Below, piece after piece: positions 1 to 5,076 of a stretch of 11,977 nt of DNA. The stretch is from JAZQNF01 sp045641505. GTDB taxonomy: Bacteria; Bacillota; Clostridia; Lachnospirales; Bianqueaceae. The position numbers were made by a program, and so were the translations under genes. The notes beneath the pieces are model-generated. The model was not told the DNA's origin. It saw only the letters and a program-made list of their open reading frames with translations, and made no database searches. Each line of letters begins with the position of its first letter. The first letter of the stretch is position 1. Location of the stretch: NCBI GenBank assembly GCA_045641505.1, contig JAZUHB010000004.1:1-11977 (forward strand). Reading direction: 5' to 3'.

Positions 1-36
1 GAGTCCGTTGCGTTCATCGTGGATGTATTTCTCCAT
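1..36 (-). CDS. N-terminal fragment of a leftward gene, possibly TnpV-like transposon protein
   Basis: Reading leftward from the ATG at 36-34, the frame is open to the window edge and gives MEKYIHDERNGL. A strong ribosome binding site (AGGAGGT, complement of 43-49) sits about seven bases upstream, so this is a real translation start. The opening residues resemble, from memory, the start of small TnpV-type proteins carried by clostridial transposons and conjugative elements, which would suit the attachment-site sequences to its right. Twelve residues are too few to prove a family. The role of TnpV proteins is poorly defined. The presence of a gene start is well supported; the family name is tentative. 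Confidence 0.45.
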   Translation of the reverse strand, partial: MEKYIHDERNGL

Positions 37-71
37 AACATTACCTCCTGTAATTTGGTTTGTACCCTCAT

Positions 72-99
72 TTTATAGGAGGTTTTCAAAAAATACCAA
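72..99 (-). promoter_or_regulatory. Possible promoter for the leftward gene at 1-36
   Basis: On the minus strand a TTGGTA box (complement of 94-99) is followed after 16 bases by TATAAA (complement of 72-77), about 35 bases before the ATG at 36. Spacing and position are right for a housekeeping promoter. AT-rich DNA gives such matches by chance, so support is moderate. Confidence 0.35.
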
Positions 100-121
100 T
101 GTGCGGACGGCCAATGGGGCA

Positions 122-140
122 ATAACCCGGCGGTCGTAGG
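122..140 (+). repeat. Second copy of the tRNA-Met attachment core
   Basis: ATAACCCGGCGGTCGTAGG matches 511-529 at 18 of 19 positions in the same orientation; the one difference is C131 for A. The match begins inside the tRNA anticodon loop and stops before the T-loop, so this copy cannot be part of a tRNA. Such a match is very unlikely by chance in 500 bases. It fits a short recombinase core left by an earlier or tandem integration. Confidence 0.65.
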
Positions 141-223
141 ATGGCTGATTTTCAGCTCTAAAAAAGCATCATAGAAAATATGGTTTTCGAAATATTCAGA
201 AAGCTAAATTGACGCATTATCTA

Positions 224-251
224 TTGATTTGCAGCGTATTTGTGATATAAT
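224..251 (+). promoter_or_regulatory. Extended -10 promoter with no obvious gene downstream
   Basis: TTGATT (224-229) is followed after 16 bases by a consensus TATAAT (246-251) with TGA directly before it (243-245), the extended -10 pattern. A transcript would start near 258 and run through the hairpin at 386-418 toward the tRNA fragment. The only frame it would reach is the 36-codon 281-391, which lacks a ribosome binding site. It may drive a small RNA or be a promoter pointing out of the element. Confidence 0.4.
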
Positions 252-385
252 AATCGAAAAAGCCTACGACCTGTTTACTCATGCGATTTTGGCCTTTGGG
301 GATAGGTGAAAACTGGCGAAAAAGTTCAAAATTGCCATTTTTCACAAAATGGAGAAAATCGAACATTTTAGGGTCAAACCCGTGG

Positions 386-418
386 GGTTAATTTGGGGAT
401 ACACCCCTCAAAATTACC
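386..418 (+). other. Imperfect hairpin
   Basis: GGGG (395-398) and CCCC (404-407) flank a short loop. The outer arms 386-394 and 410-418 pair at seven of nine positions, with TC (408-409) unpaired. No T-run follows, so it is not a classical terminator. It could be a folded part of an RNA from the promoter at 224-251, or a recombination-site structure. Confidence 0.3.
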
Positions 419-441
419 TTTCATTTGTCGATAATTAGGTT

Positions 442-488
442 CAGTTATTTGCAGCTATTTTCGGTTACTTACGAACTTTTAAGTTACT
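442..488 (+). repeat. Helically phased short direct repeats beside the attachment site
   Basis: CAGTTATTT (442-450) and CAGCTATTT (452-460) differ at one base and are spaced exactly 10 bases apart. Related hexamers GTTACT follow at 464 and 483. The starts at 444, 454, 464 and 483 fall close to whole helical turns. The palindrome AACTTTTAAGTT (474-485) overlaps the last copy. Repeats like these next to a core site resemble the arm-type or excisionase binding sites of tyrosine-recombinase elements. The repeats are visible; the role is inferred. Confidence 0.4.
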
Positions 489-507
489 CAACAGGCCTTA
501 ATGCTAC

Positions 508-552
508 CTCATAACCCGGAGGTCGTAGGTTCGAGTCCTGCCTCCGCAACCA
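508..552 (+). other. 3' half of tRNA-Met(CAU): integration (att) site
   Basis: The segment reads as the 3' part of an elongator tRNA-Met. It has anticodon loop CTCATAA (508-514, anticodon CAT), 3' anticodon stem CCCGG (515-519), variable loop (520-524), T-arm GTAGG-TTCGAGT-CCTGC (525-541), acceptor strand CTCCGCA (542-548), discriminator A549 and encoded CCA (550-552). The 5' half is absent: bases before 508 form no D-arm and no CCGGG partner for the anticodon stem. This is what remains at the far end of an element that integrated into a tRNA gene in the anticodon-loop region. The intact tRNA should lie to the left, outside the window. It is not expected to be a working tRNA. Confidence 0.8.
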
Positions 553-571
553 TAAAAGAACCTCAATTGTG

Positions 572-600
572 TGAAATGCACCCCATTTGTTAGACAGTAT
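572..600 (+). repeat. Left terminal inverted repeat of the IS
   Basis: It starts TGAAATGCACCCC and ends GTTAGACAGTAT. It pairs with the complement of 1839-1867 at 22 of 29 positions, with the inner GTTAGACA block identical. Confidence 0.85.
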
Positions 601-614
601 GATATACTGTTAAC
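589..614 (+). promoter_or_regulatory. Hairpin between the left IS end and orfA
   Basis: GTTA-g-ACAGTAT and ATACTGTTAAC form an 11-base-pair stem with one bulged G and a GAT loop. It overlaps the inner edge of the left inverted repeat and ends before the GTGGGG (617-622) that could act as ribosome binding site for ATG 632. In other IS elements, structures at this place limit transposase synthesis from outside transcripts; that role is inferred here. Confidence 0.5.
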
Positions 615-631
615 AAGTGGGGTGTTTTACT

Positions 632-982
632 ATGCCAAAAGGAGTACCAAACAAACGATACACACCGGAATTCAAGAAACTGGTAGTGGAAGCCATGCGG
701 AAAGAAAAACTAAGTTACAGCGAAACAGCGAGAAGGTTTGAAGTCTGTAACCATCATATTGTTATGGACTGGGAACGAATTTATTTGACAGAAGGCCCGG
801 AAGGTCTTGCTGTGGAGCGCAGAGGACGCAAGAGTACCGGAAGACCACGCAAGCTGCCTAAAGAGGTAGAAGAAGGTCTGCTCGCTGAAGTACAGCGGCT
901 CCGGGCAGAAAACGAATACCTAAAAAAATTGCAAGCCTTGGTTTTGGAAGACGAGCGACGCCAGCACAAAAAACACTGGTAG
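632..982 (+). CDS. IS3-family transposase OrfA (DNA-binding subunit)
   Basis: This is a 116-residue protein of the usual OrfA size. Residues 27-51 form the helix-turn-helix that recognises the IS ends. Residues 83-104 form a leucine zipper with L83, L90, L97 and V104 at exact seven-residue steps, used for joining OrfA or OrfAB subunits. A basic, Gly/Arg-rich linker (63-75) separates them. I chose ATG 632 because it has GTGGGG nine bases upstream and gives the typical MPKGVPNKRYTPEFK opening; an in-frame GTG at 617 would add five residues. OrfA alone usually represses transposition, while the frameshifted OrfAB is the transposase. The slippery run at codons 98-99 lies inside the zipper. Confidence 0.9.
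   Translation: MPKGVPNKRYTPEFKKLVVEAMRKEKLSYSETARRFEVCNHHIVMDWERIYLTEGPEGLAVERRGRKSTGRPRKLPKEVEEGLLAEVQRLRAENEYLKKLQALVLEDERRQHKKHW
922..928 (+). other. Programmed -1 frameshift site (A7) joining orfA to orfB
   Basis: Seven A residues are read in the orfA frame as A-AAA-AAA (Lys98, Lys99). Slipping back one base continues with ATT at 928 into the orfB frame, which has no stop until 1819. The product would be a 396-residue OrfAB fusion. The run matches the A-type slippery heptamers used across the IS3 family. I did not see a strong stem-loop just downstream. Confidence 0.82.
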
Positions 983-990
983 TTCAAGAA

Positions 991-1821
991 TTGAGGCAAA
1001 AACATTCACTGAATATTCTTCTTTCAATCGCTCAACTGCCAAGAGCTACCTTCTATTACCATTTGAAGCAACTGGGAAAGGCAGACAAATACAAAGAAGT
1101 TAAAGCAGAAGTAACAGAAATCTACCACGAAAACAAAGGTAGATATGGTTACCGCCGCATTACAACAGAGCTGCATAACCGCAATATTCAGGTAAATCAC
1201 AAAACCGTCCAACGGTTAATGAAAGAGTTGGGCTTGGCTTGCCGTGTTCGGATGAAGAAATACCATTCGTACAAGGGCGAGGTAGGAAAGATTGCTCCGA
1301 ATCTGTTACAAAGGGATTTCCATGCAGATAAGCCAAACGAGAAATGGGTCACAGATGTAACAGAGTTTAGTCTATTCGGCCAAAAGCTGTACCTGTCGCC
1401 CATCTTGGATTTGTGCAGCAGTGATCTGGTCAGCTATACGATTTCGGACAGACCGGTGCTGCATATGGTGACATCCATGCTTGATAAAGCGTTCGCAAAG
1501 ATTCCCGATAGCACGAATCTGATCTTGCACTCTGACCAAGGGTGGCAGTACCAGCACAAGCACTACCAGGCAATGCTGCAAAAGAAGGGAATCCGACAGA
1601 GCATGAGCAGAAAGGGAAACTGTCTGGATAATGCGGTAATTGAAAACTTCTTCGGCCTGCTCAAAAGCGAACTCTTGTATTTGCAAGAATTTGAGTCGAT
1701 GGAGCATTTTAAATCCGAACTAATTGAATACCTTGACTACTACAACAACAGGCGAATTAAGGCAAAACTAAAGGGCTTGCCGCCTGCTATGCACAGACAA
1801 CAAGCCCTTTCGGCTGCTTAA
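991..1821 (+). CDS. IS3-family transposase OrfB (DDE catalytic domain)
   Basis: OrfB carries the integrase-like core that cuts and joins the IS ends. Counting from TTG 991 (276 residues), residues 33-82 form the HTH_21-type region with the KGRYGYRRIT motif. The catalytic triad is D122 (in TDVTEF), D182 (in HSDQG) and E218 (in VIENFFG). The last two are separated by 35 residues, the DD(35)E pattern. The frame stays open upstream of 991 through the A7 run at 922-928, so the natural product is probably the OrfAB fusion and the TTG is only a nominal start. No stops or missing residues are seen, so the element looks intact. Its codon use is AT-rich, unlike the genes right of 1868. Confidence 0.92.
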   Translation: MRQKHSLNILLSIAQLPRATFYYHLKQLGKADKYKEVKAEVTEIYHENKGRYGYRRITTELHNRNIQVNHKTVQRLMKELGLACRVRMKKYHSYKGEVGKIAPNLLQRDFHADKPNEKWVTDVTEFSLFGQKLYLSPILDLCSSDLVSYTISDRPVLHMVTSMLDKAFAKIPDSTNLILHSDQGWQYQHKHYQAMLQKKGIRQSMSRKGNCLDNAVIENFFGLLKSELLYLQEFESMEHFKSELIEYLDYYNNRRIKAKLKGLPPAMHRQQALSAA

Positions 1822-1838
1822 ACAATTTTTATTTGAAA

Positions 1839-1867
1839 ATATTGTCTAACTATTTGGGGTCAGTTCA
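1839..1867 (-). repeat. Right terminal inverted repeat of the IS
   Basis: Its complement begins TGAACTGACCCC and ends GTTAGACAATAT, matching the left end at 22 of 29 positions. It begins 17 bases after the orfB stop and ends 34 bases before the stop codon of the convergent oxidoreductase gene. Confidence 0.85.
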
Positions 1868-1901
1868 TCGTCCCTTCCGGCGGTTATTATTCACATTCTC
1901 C

Positions 1902-3146
1902 TCAGATCTCCGTCAAGAGGTCCTTGATGTCCACCACGCGGTGCTCCTTGATGGAGAGGTTCGCGGCGGCGCCGATGATGATCGAGTAGGCGCCGTCGGA
2001 GGTGCCGGCGCAGAGGCCGAGCGGGTCGTCCTTGCCGCCGACGAAGAGCATCTCGTGCAGGGCGTGGTCGCCGCCGCCGTGTCCGCCGAGGCCCTTGAGG
2101 ACGGGGTAGTCGGTCACGTGGTTGTCCAGGTCGAAGACGCGGATGAGGTCCTTCTCCTCGTCGAAGAGGGGACCGGTCTCGGGCAGGAAGGCCTCGAGGC
2201 GGCCCTTGCTGCCGTTGATCACGATGCGCCAGCCCTCGTAGGCGCAGGTCGCGTTCAGGCTGTAGCTCATCACGGCGCCGCCGTCGTACTGGACGGTGAC
2301 CGCCATGGTGTCATAGATGTCGATGTCATCGGCGTAGACGCAGCCGTCCTTGAAGTAGCCGTCGTACTTCTCGTTGTCCGCGTAGAGCTGCTGCTCCTCC
2401 TCGGTCAGGCGGTAGCAGAAGGGGCACTCCGCCGCGTAGGCGCAGCTGCGGCAGTTCTCGCCGTGCATGCCGTGCGCGTACTTCTCGCGGCCGGGCAGAC
2501 CGTAGAGGTTCAGCTTCGCGAAGGCGGAGACGGACTGGGGCTTCTGGCCGATCCACCAGTTGACCAGGTCGAAGTGGTGGGTGGACTTGTGGACCAGGAG
2601 GCCGCCGCTCTTCTGCATGCGGGAGTTCCAGCGGCGGAAGTAGCTGGTGCCGTGGGCCTGGACGTCCATGTTGCGGTCCAGCAGCCACTCGAAGTGGACG
2701 CTGAAGATGTCGCCGACCGTGCCGGCCATGATGAGCTCCTTGATCTTGCTCATGAAGGGCGCGAAGCGGTAGTTGAAGGAAACGGTGACGTGGCGGCCGG
2801 TGCGCTTCTCGGTCTCGAGGATCGCGTTGCAGCGGGCCGCGTCGATGGTCATCGGCTTCTCGGTGAGGACGTCGCAGCCGAGCTCCATCGCCTTGATGAT
2901 GTAGTCGCTGTGGTAGACGTCGACGGTGGTGACGACCACGATGTCGGGCCGGGTCTCGCGGATCATCGTCTCGAAATCCTCGTAGGCGGGGATGCCGAAG
3001 CGCTCGCCCAGCAGCCGCGCGCGGCCGGGGTTGATGTCGTAGATGCCGCGCAGCTCACAGTAATCGGCGTACTCGGTGCTCATGGGCTTGAGGAACATGC
3101 CCTGGGCACGGCCGGAGGCGCCGGCGAAGACGTAGGATTTTTTCAT
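1902..3146 (-). CDS. Gfo/Idh/MocA-family NAD(P)-dependent oxidoreductase with a Cys4 cluster
   Basis: This 414-residue cytoplasmic enzyme should oxidise or reduce a sugar, inositol or similar polyol with NAD(P). The N-terminal Rossmann fold starts with FAGASGRAQGM (7-17). The family EKP motif is at 96-98 (LTEKPMT), and the C-terminal domain has KSTHHFDLVNWW (188-199) with the likely catalytic His191. Residues 232-244 hold C-x2-C-x5-C-x2-C, possibly a metal site. I chose ATG 3146 because it gives the standard MKKSYVFAG opening with a GAGAG-like ribosome binding site; an upstream in-frame start at 3212 would add a poor leader and overlap the promoter box. It lies 79 bases after the ABC pair but has its own promoter. 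The substrate cannot be told from sequence. Confidence 0.88.
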   Translation of the reverse strand: MKKSYVFAGASGRAQGMFLKPMSTEYADYCELRGIYDINPGRARLLGERFGIPAYEDFETMIRETRPDIVVVTTVDVYHSDYIIKAMELGCDVLTEKPMTIDAARCNAILETEKRTGRHVTVSFNYRFAPFMSKIKELIMAGTVGDIFSVHFEWLLDRNMDVQAHGTSYFRRWNSRMQKSGGLLVHKSTHHFDLVNWWIGQKPQSVSAFAKLNLYGLPGREKYAHGMHGENCRSCAYAAECPFCYRLTEEEQQLYADNEKYDGYFKDGCVYADDIDIYDTMAVTVQYDGGAVMSYSLNATCAYEGWRIVINGSKGRLEAFLPETGPLFDEEKDLIRVFDLDNHVTDYPVLKGLGGHGGGDHALHEMLFVGGKDDPLGLCAGTSDGAYSIIIGAAANLSIKEHRVVDIKDLLTEI

Positions 3147-3183
3147 GATCGGTTCTCTCTTTTCATCAGAATGATTTGCTCTC

Positions 3184-3212
3184 ATTGTAGCCGCCGCGGG
3201 TGGGAAAGTCAA
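3184..3212 (-). promoter_or_regulatory. Promoter for the Gfo/Idh/MocA gene
   Basis: On the minus strand TTGACT (complement of 3207-3212) is followed after exactly 17 bases by TACAAT (complement of 3184-3189). Both boxes are five of six to consensus. Transcription would start near 3177, about 30 bases before ATG 3146. This makes the oxidoreductase a separately expressed gene even though it follows the ABC genes on the same strand. Confidence 0.75.
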
Positions 3213-3225
3213 CGCGCGGGCTCCG

Positions 3226-5076
3226 TCAGCTTTCCTGCGAGTTGTAGAGCTTCCAATAGAAGCCCTTTTTCCCCAGCAGCTCCCGGTGCGTGCCGCTTTC
3301 CACGATCGCGCCTCCGTCCATCACGAGGATGAGGTCGGCGTCGGTGACGGTCTGCAGACGGTGGGCGATGATGAAGCAGGTGCGGCCCTCGGTAAGGCGG
3401 GCCATCGCCTTCCGGATCAGGAGCTCCGTTCGGGTGTCCACGTTCGAGGTGGCCTCGTCGAGGATCAGGAACTCCCGGTCGGCGAGGAGCGCCCGCGCGA
3501 TCGTGAGGAGCTGCTTCTGGCCGCCGGAGAGGGCCACCGTGTCCTCGCCGATCACCGTGTCGTAGCCCTTCGGGAAGGTGCGGATGAAATGGTCGCAGTA
3601 GGCAAGGTCGCAGGCGCGCTCGATCTCCTCGCGGGTGGCGCCGGGCCGCCCGTAGGCGACGTTTTCGGCGACGGTCCCCTTGAAGATCCAGCTGTCCTGC
3701 AGGACCATGGCGAAGCGGCTCCGCATCTCGTCGCGGGAGATCCCGGAGATGTCGCGGCCGCCGACGCGGATCACGCCCGCGTCGATGTCGTAGAAGCGCA
3801 TCAGGAGGTTCACCAGCGTGGTCTTGCCGGCGCCCGTGGGGCCGACGATGGCGACCTTCTGTCCCGGCTCCACGCGGATGTTCATGTCGCGGATCAGGGG
3901 CACGGCGGGATCGTAGGCGAAATCCACGTGCTCGAAGGAAACCGCGCTTTCGGGCCCCTCCGACGGGGCGTCGGCCGCGAGGTCCTCCGGGACATCCGGT
4001 GAAGAATCCTCCGGGGCGTCGGCTATGATGTCCCGTTCCTCGCTTTCATCGAGGATCCCGAACACACGCTTCGCGGCGGAGCGCACCCGCTGCAGGCTGG
4101 AAAGGCCGCCGGCGATCTGTTCGAGCGGCGAGGAAAACTGGTTCGCGAAAAAGATCGCGGTGACCACCGTCCCCACGCTCACGCCGCGGCGCACGATCAG
4201 GTACGCGCCGACGATGCAGATCAGGATATAGGCGAGCTCGTTCGAGAACGCGATGATCGGGCTGACCGTGCCCATCAGGAACGAGGCGCGGGTCGCGGCG
4301 CCGCGGAGCCGGCCGTTCACCTCGGCATGGGCGCGGGTCCGCCGCCCCTCCAGGTTGTAGGCCTTCACGGTCTGGTAATTGGAGTAGCTCTCCTCCACCA
4401 CCGTGTAGTGCCGGCCGGACTGCTCGAACATCTCGTCGAAATAGCGCTCGCTCTTCGCGGAGAGCTTCGACGAGAGCCAGACGGAGAACGGCATGAAAAC
4501 GATCACGAGGCTCGCGAGCCGCCAGTCCTCCAGGAACATGACGACCGAGACCGCGAGGATCTGCAGAAAGCCCAGCGCAAGCGTATCGACGATGTTGTGC
4601 AGCGAAAAGCCCAGCTCGCCCACGTCGTCGTTCATGTGCTCCACGAACTCGCCCACCGGCATCTTGTCCAGATAGCGGACCGACAGGCGCGAGACCTTGG
4701 CGGAGAGCCGGATGCGGAGGCCCGCGGTGAAATATTTGCTGACGGTCTGGTTGAGCAGGAAATCCTTGCCGTAGCTGACCGCCGCGTTCAGAATGTAGAC
4801 GCCCGCGAGCAGCAGGCAGAGCGGCCGGAGCGCCGCGAGGAGATCCGTCCCCTCGAAGCTTCCGCCCCAGTAATCGTACATTTGCTGGACCAGCTCGCCG
4901 AGAAGCTCCGGCGTCGCCAGCGCGCACGCGATGAGGATCAGATCGAGGAAGACCGCAAGCAGAAGTCCCCAGTGGATGGGCTTCGACTCCCGGATCAGCC
5001 GGACGAGCACGAGCCCGTTCTCGCGGCGGACCGCGGCGCGCTCCTCCCGCGTCTTTTTGGTTTTTATTTTGCTCAT
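3226..5076 (-). CDS. ABC exporter half-transporter with consensus ATPase site
   Basis: This 616-residue protein has an N-terminal membrane domain (about residues 35-325, several hydrophobic segments) fused to an ATPase domain (about 378-612). Walker A is G412-T419 (GPTGAGKT), the Q-loop Q460, the signature LSGGQ 516-520, Walker B FLILDE with catalytic E541, and the H-loop H572, so all ATP-hydrolysis residues are present. Its ATG overlaps the stop of the gene before it (ATGA, 5073-5076) and has an AGGAGAGGGAGGTG ribosome binding site, so the two are translationally coupled and probably form a heterodimer. An acidic, Asp/Pro-rich linker (344-378) between membrane and ATPase parts is longer than usual. 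The substrate (drug, lipid or peptide) is unknown. Confidence 0.9.
   Translation of the reverse strand: MSKIKTKKTREERAAVRRENGLVLVRLIRESKPIHWGLLLAVFLDLILIACALATPELLGELVQQMYDYWGGSFEGTDLLAALRPLCLLLAGVYILNAAVSYGKDFLLNQTVSKYFTAGLRIRLSAKVSRLSVRYLDKMPVGEFVEHMNDDVGELGFSLHNIVDTLALGFLQILAVSVVMFLEDWRLASLVIVFMPFSVWLSSKLSAKSERYFDEMFEQSGRHYTVVEESYSNYQTVKAYNLEGRRTRAHAEVNGRLRGAATRASFLMGTVSPIIAFSNELAYILICIVGAYLIVRRGVSVGTVVTAIFFANQFSSPLEQIAGGLSSLQRVRSAAKRVFGILDESEERDIIADAPEDSSPDVPEDLAADAPSEGPESAVSFEHVDFAYDPAVPLIRDMNIRVEPGQKVAIVGPTGAGKTTLVNLLMRFYDIDAGVIRVGGRDISGISRDEMRSRFAMVLQDSWIFKGTVAENVAYGRPGATREEIERACDLAYCDHFIRTFPKGYDTVIGEDTVALSGGQKQLLTIARALLADREFLILDEATSNVDTRTELLIRKAMARLTEGRTCFIIAHRLQTVTDADLILVMDGGAIVESGTHRELLGKKGFYWKLYNSQES

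Larger units (their letters stand above)
37..571. other. Gene-free AT-rich end of an integrated element
   Basis: This 535-base stretch holds no convincing gene. It carries an attachment-core-like repeat (122-140), an extended -10 promoter (224-251), an imperfect hairpin (386-418), phased short repeats (442-488) and a tRNA-Met 3' half (508-552). The only small frame with an upstream promoter is 36 codons at 281-391, which has no ribosome binding site. Its base composition contrasts with the GC-rich genes right of 1868. I read it as the non-coding terminus of an integrative element lying to the left, with a short chromosomal remnant at 553-571. Confidence 0.55.
572..1867 (+). mobile_element. 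Complete IS3-family insertion sequence
   Basis: The 1296-base element has terminal inverted repeats (572-600 and 1839-1867) matching at 22 of 29 positions. It carries an HTH orfA (632-982), an A7 slippery run (922-928) and a DDE orfB (991-1821) in the -1 frame, the standard IS3-family plan. Termini of the form TGAA...CCCC...GTTAGACA and the protein sequences suggest an IS150-like group; the exact name needs a database search. No target duplication is visible: GTG before 572 does not match TCG after 1867. Both reading frames and all catalytic residues are intact, so it looks potentially active. It lies between the tRNA fragment and the GC-rich chromosome. Confidence 0.92.

Noticed and set aside
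99..125. Eight-codon frame MCGRPMGQ after an AGGAGG at 77-82
   Set aside because: The AGGAGG lies 16 bases from the ATG, too far for normal use, and the peptide is too short to support.
281..391. 36-codon frame MRFWPLGIGENW... downstream of the promoter at 224-251
   Set aside because: No ribosome binding site and a composition expected of random AT-rich DNA; kept only as part of the possible small-RNA finding.
508..552. A working tRNA-Met gene
   Set aside because: The acceptor, D-arm and 5' anticodon-stem strands are missing upstream; only the 3' half is present.
1822..1845. A/T-rich hairpin after orfB as a terminator
   Set aside because: The stem is only A/T pairs with few G-C pairs and overlaps the IS end; too weak to call.
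1833..3332. Plus-strand open frame of about 499 codons opposite the Gfo/Idh/MocA gene
   Set aside because: The translation is a Val/Ala/Glu/Asp-rich low-information string with no recognisable domain, while the opposite strand encodes a clear family. It is a product of high-GC codon use.
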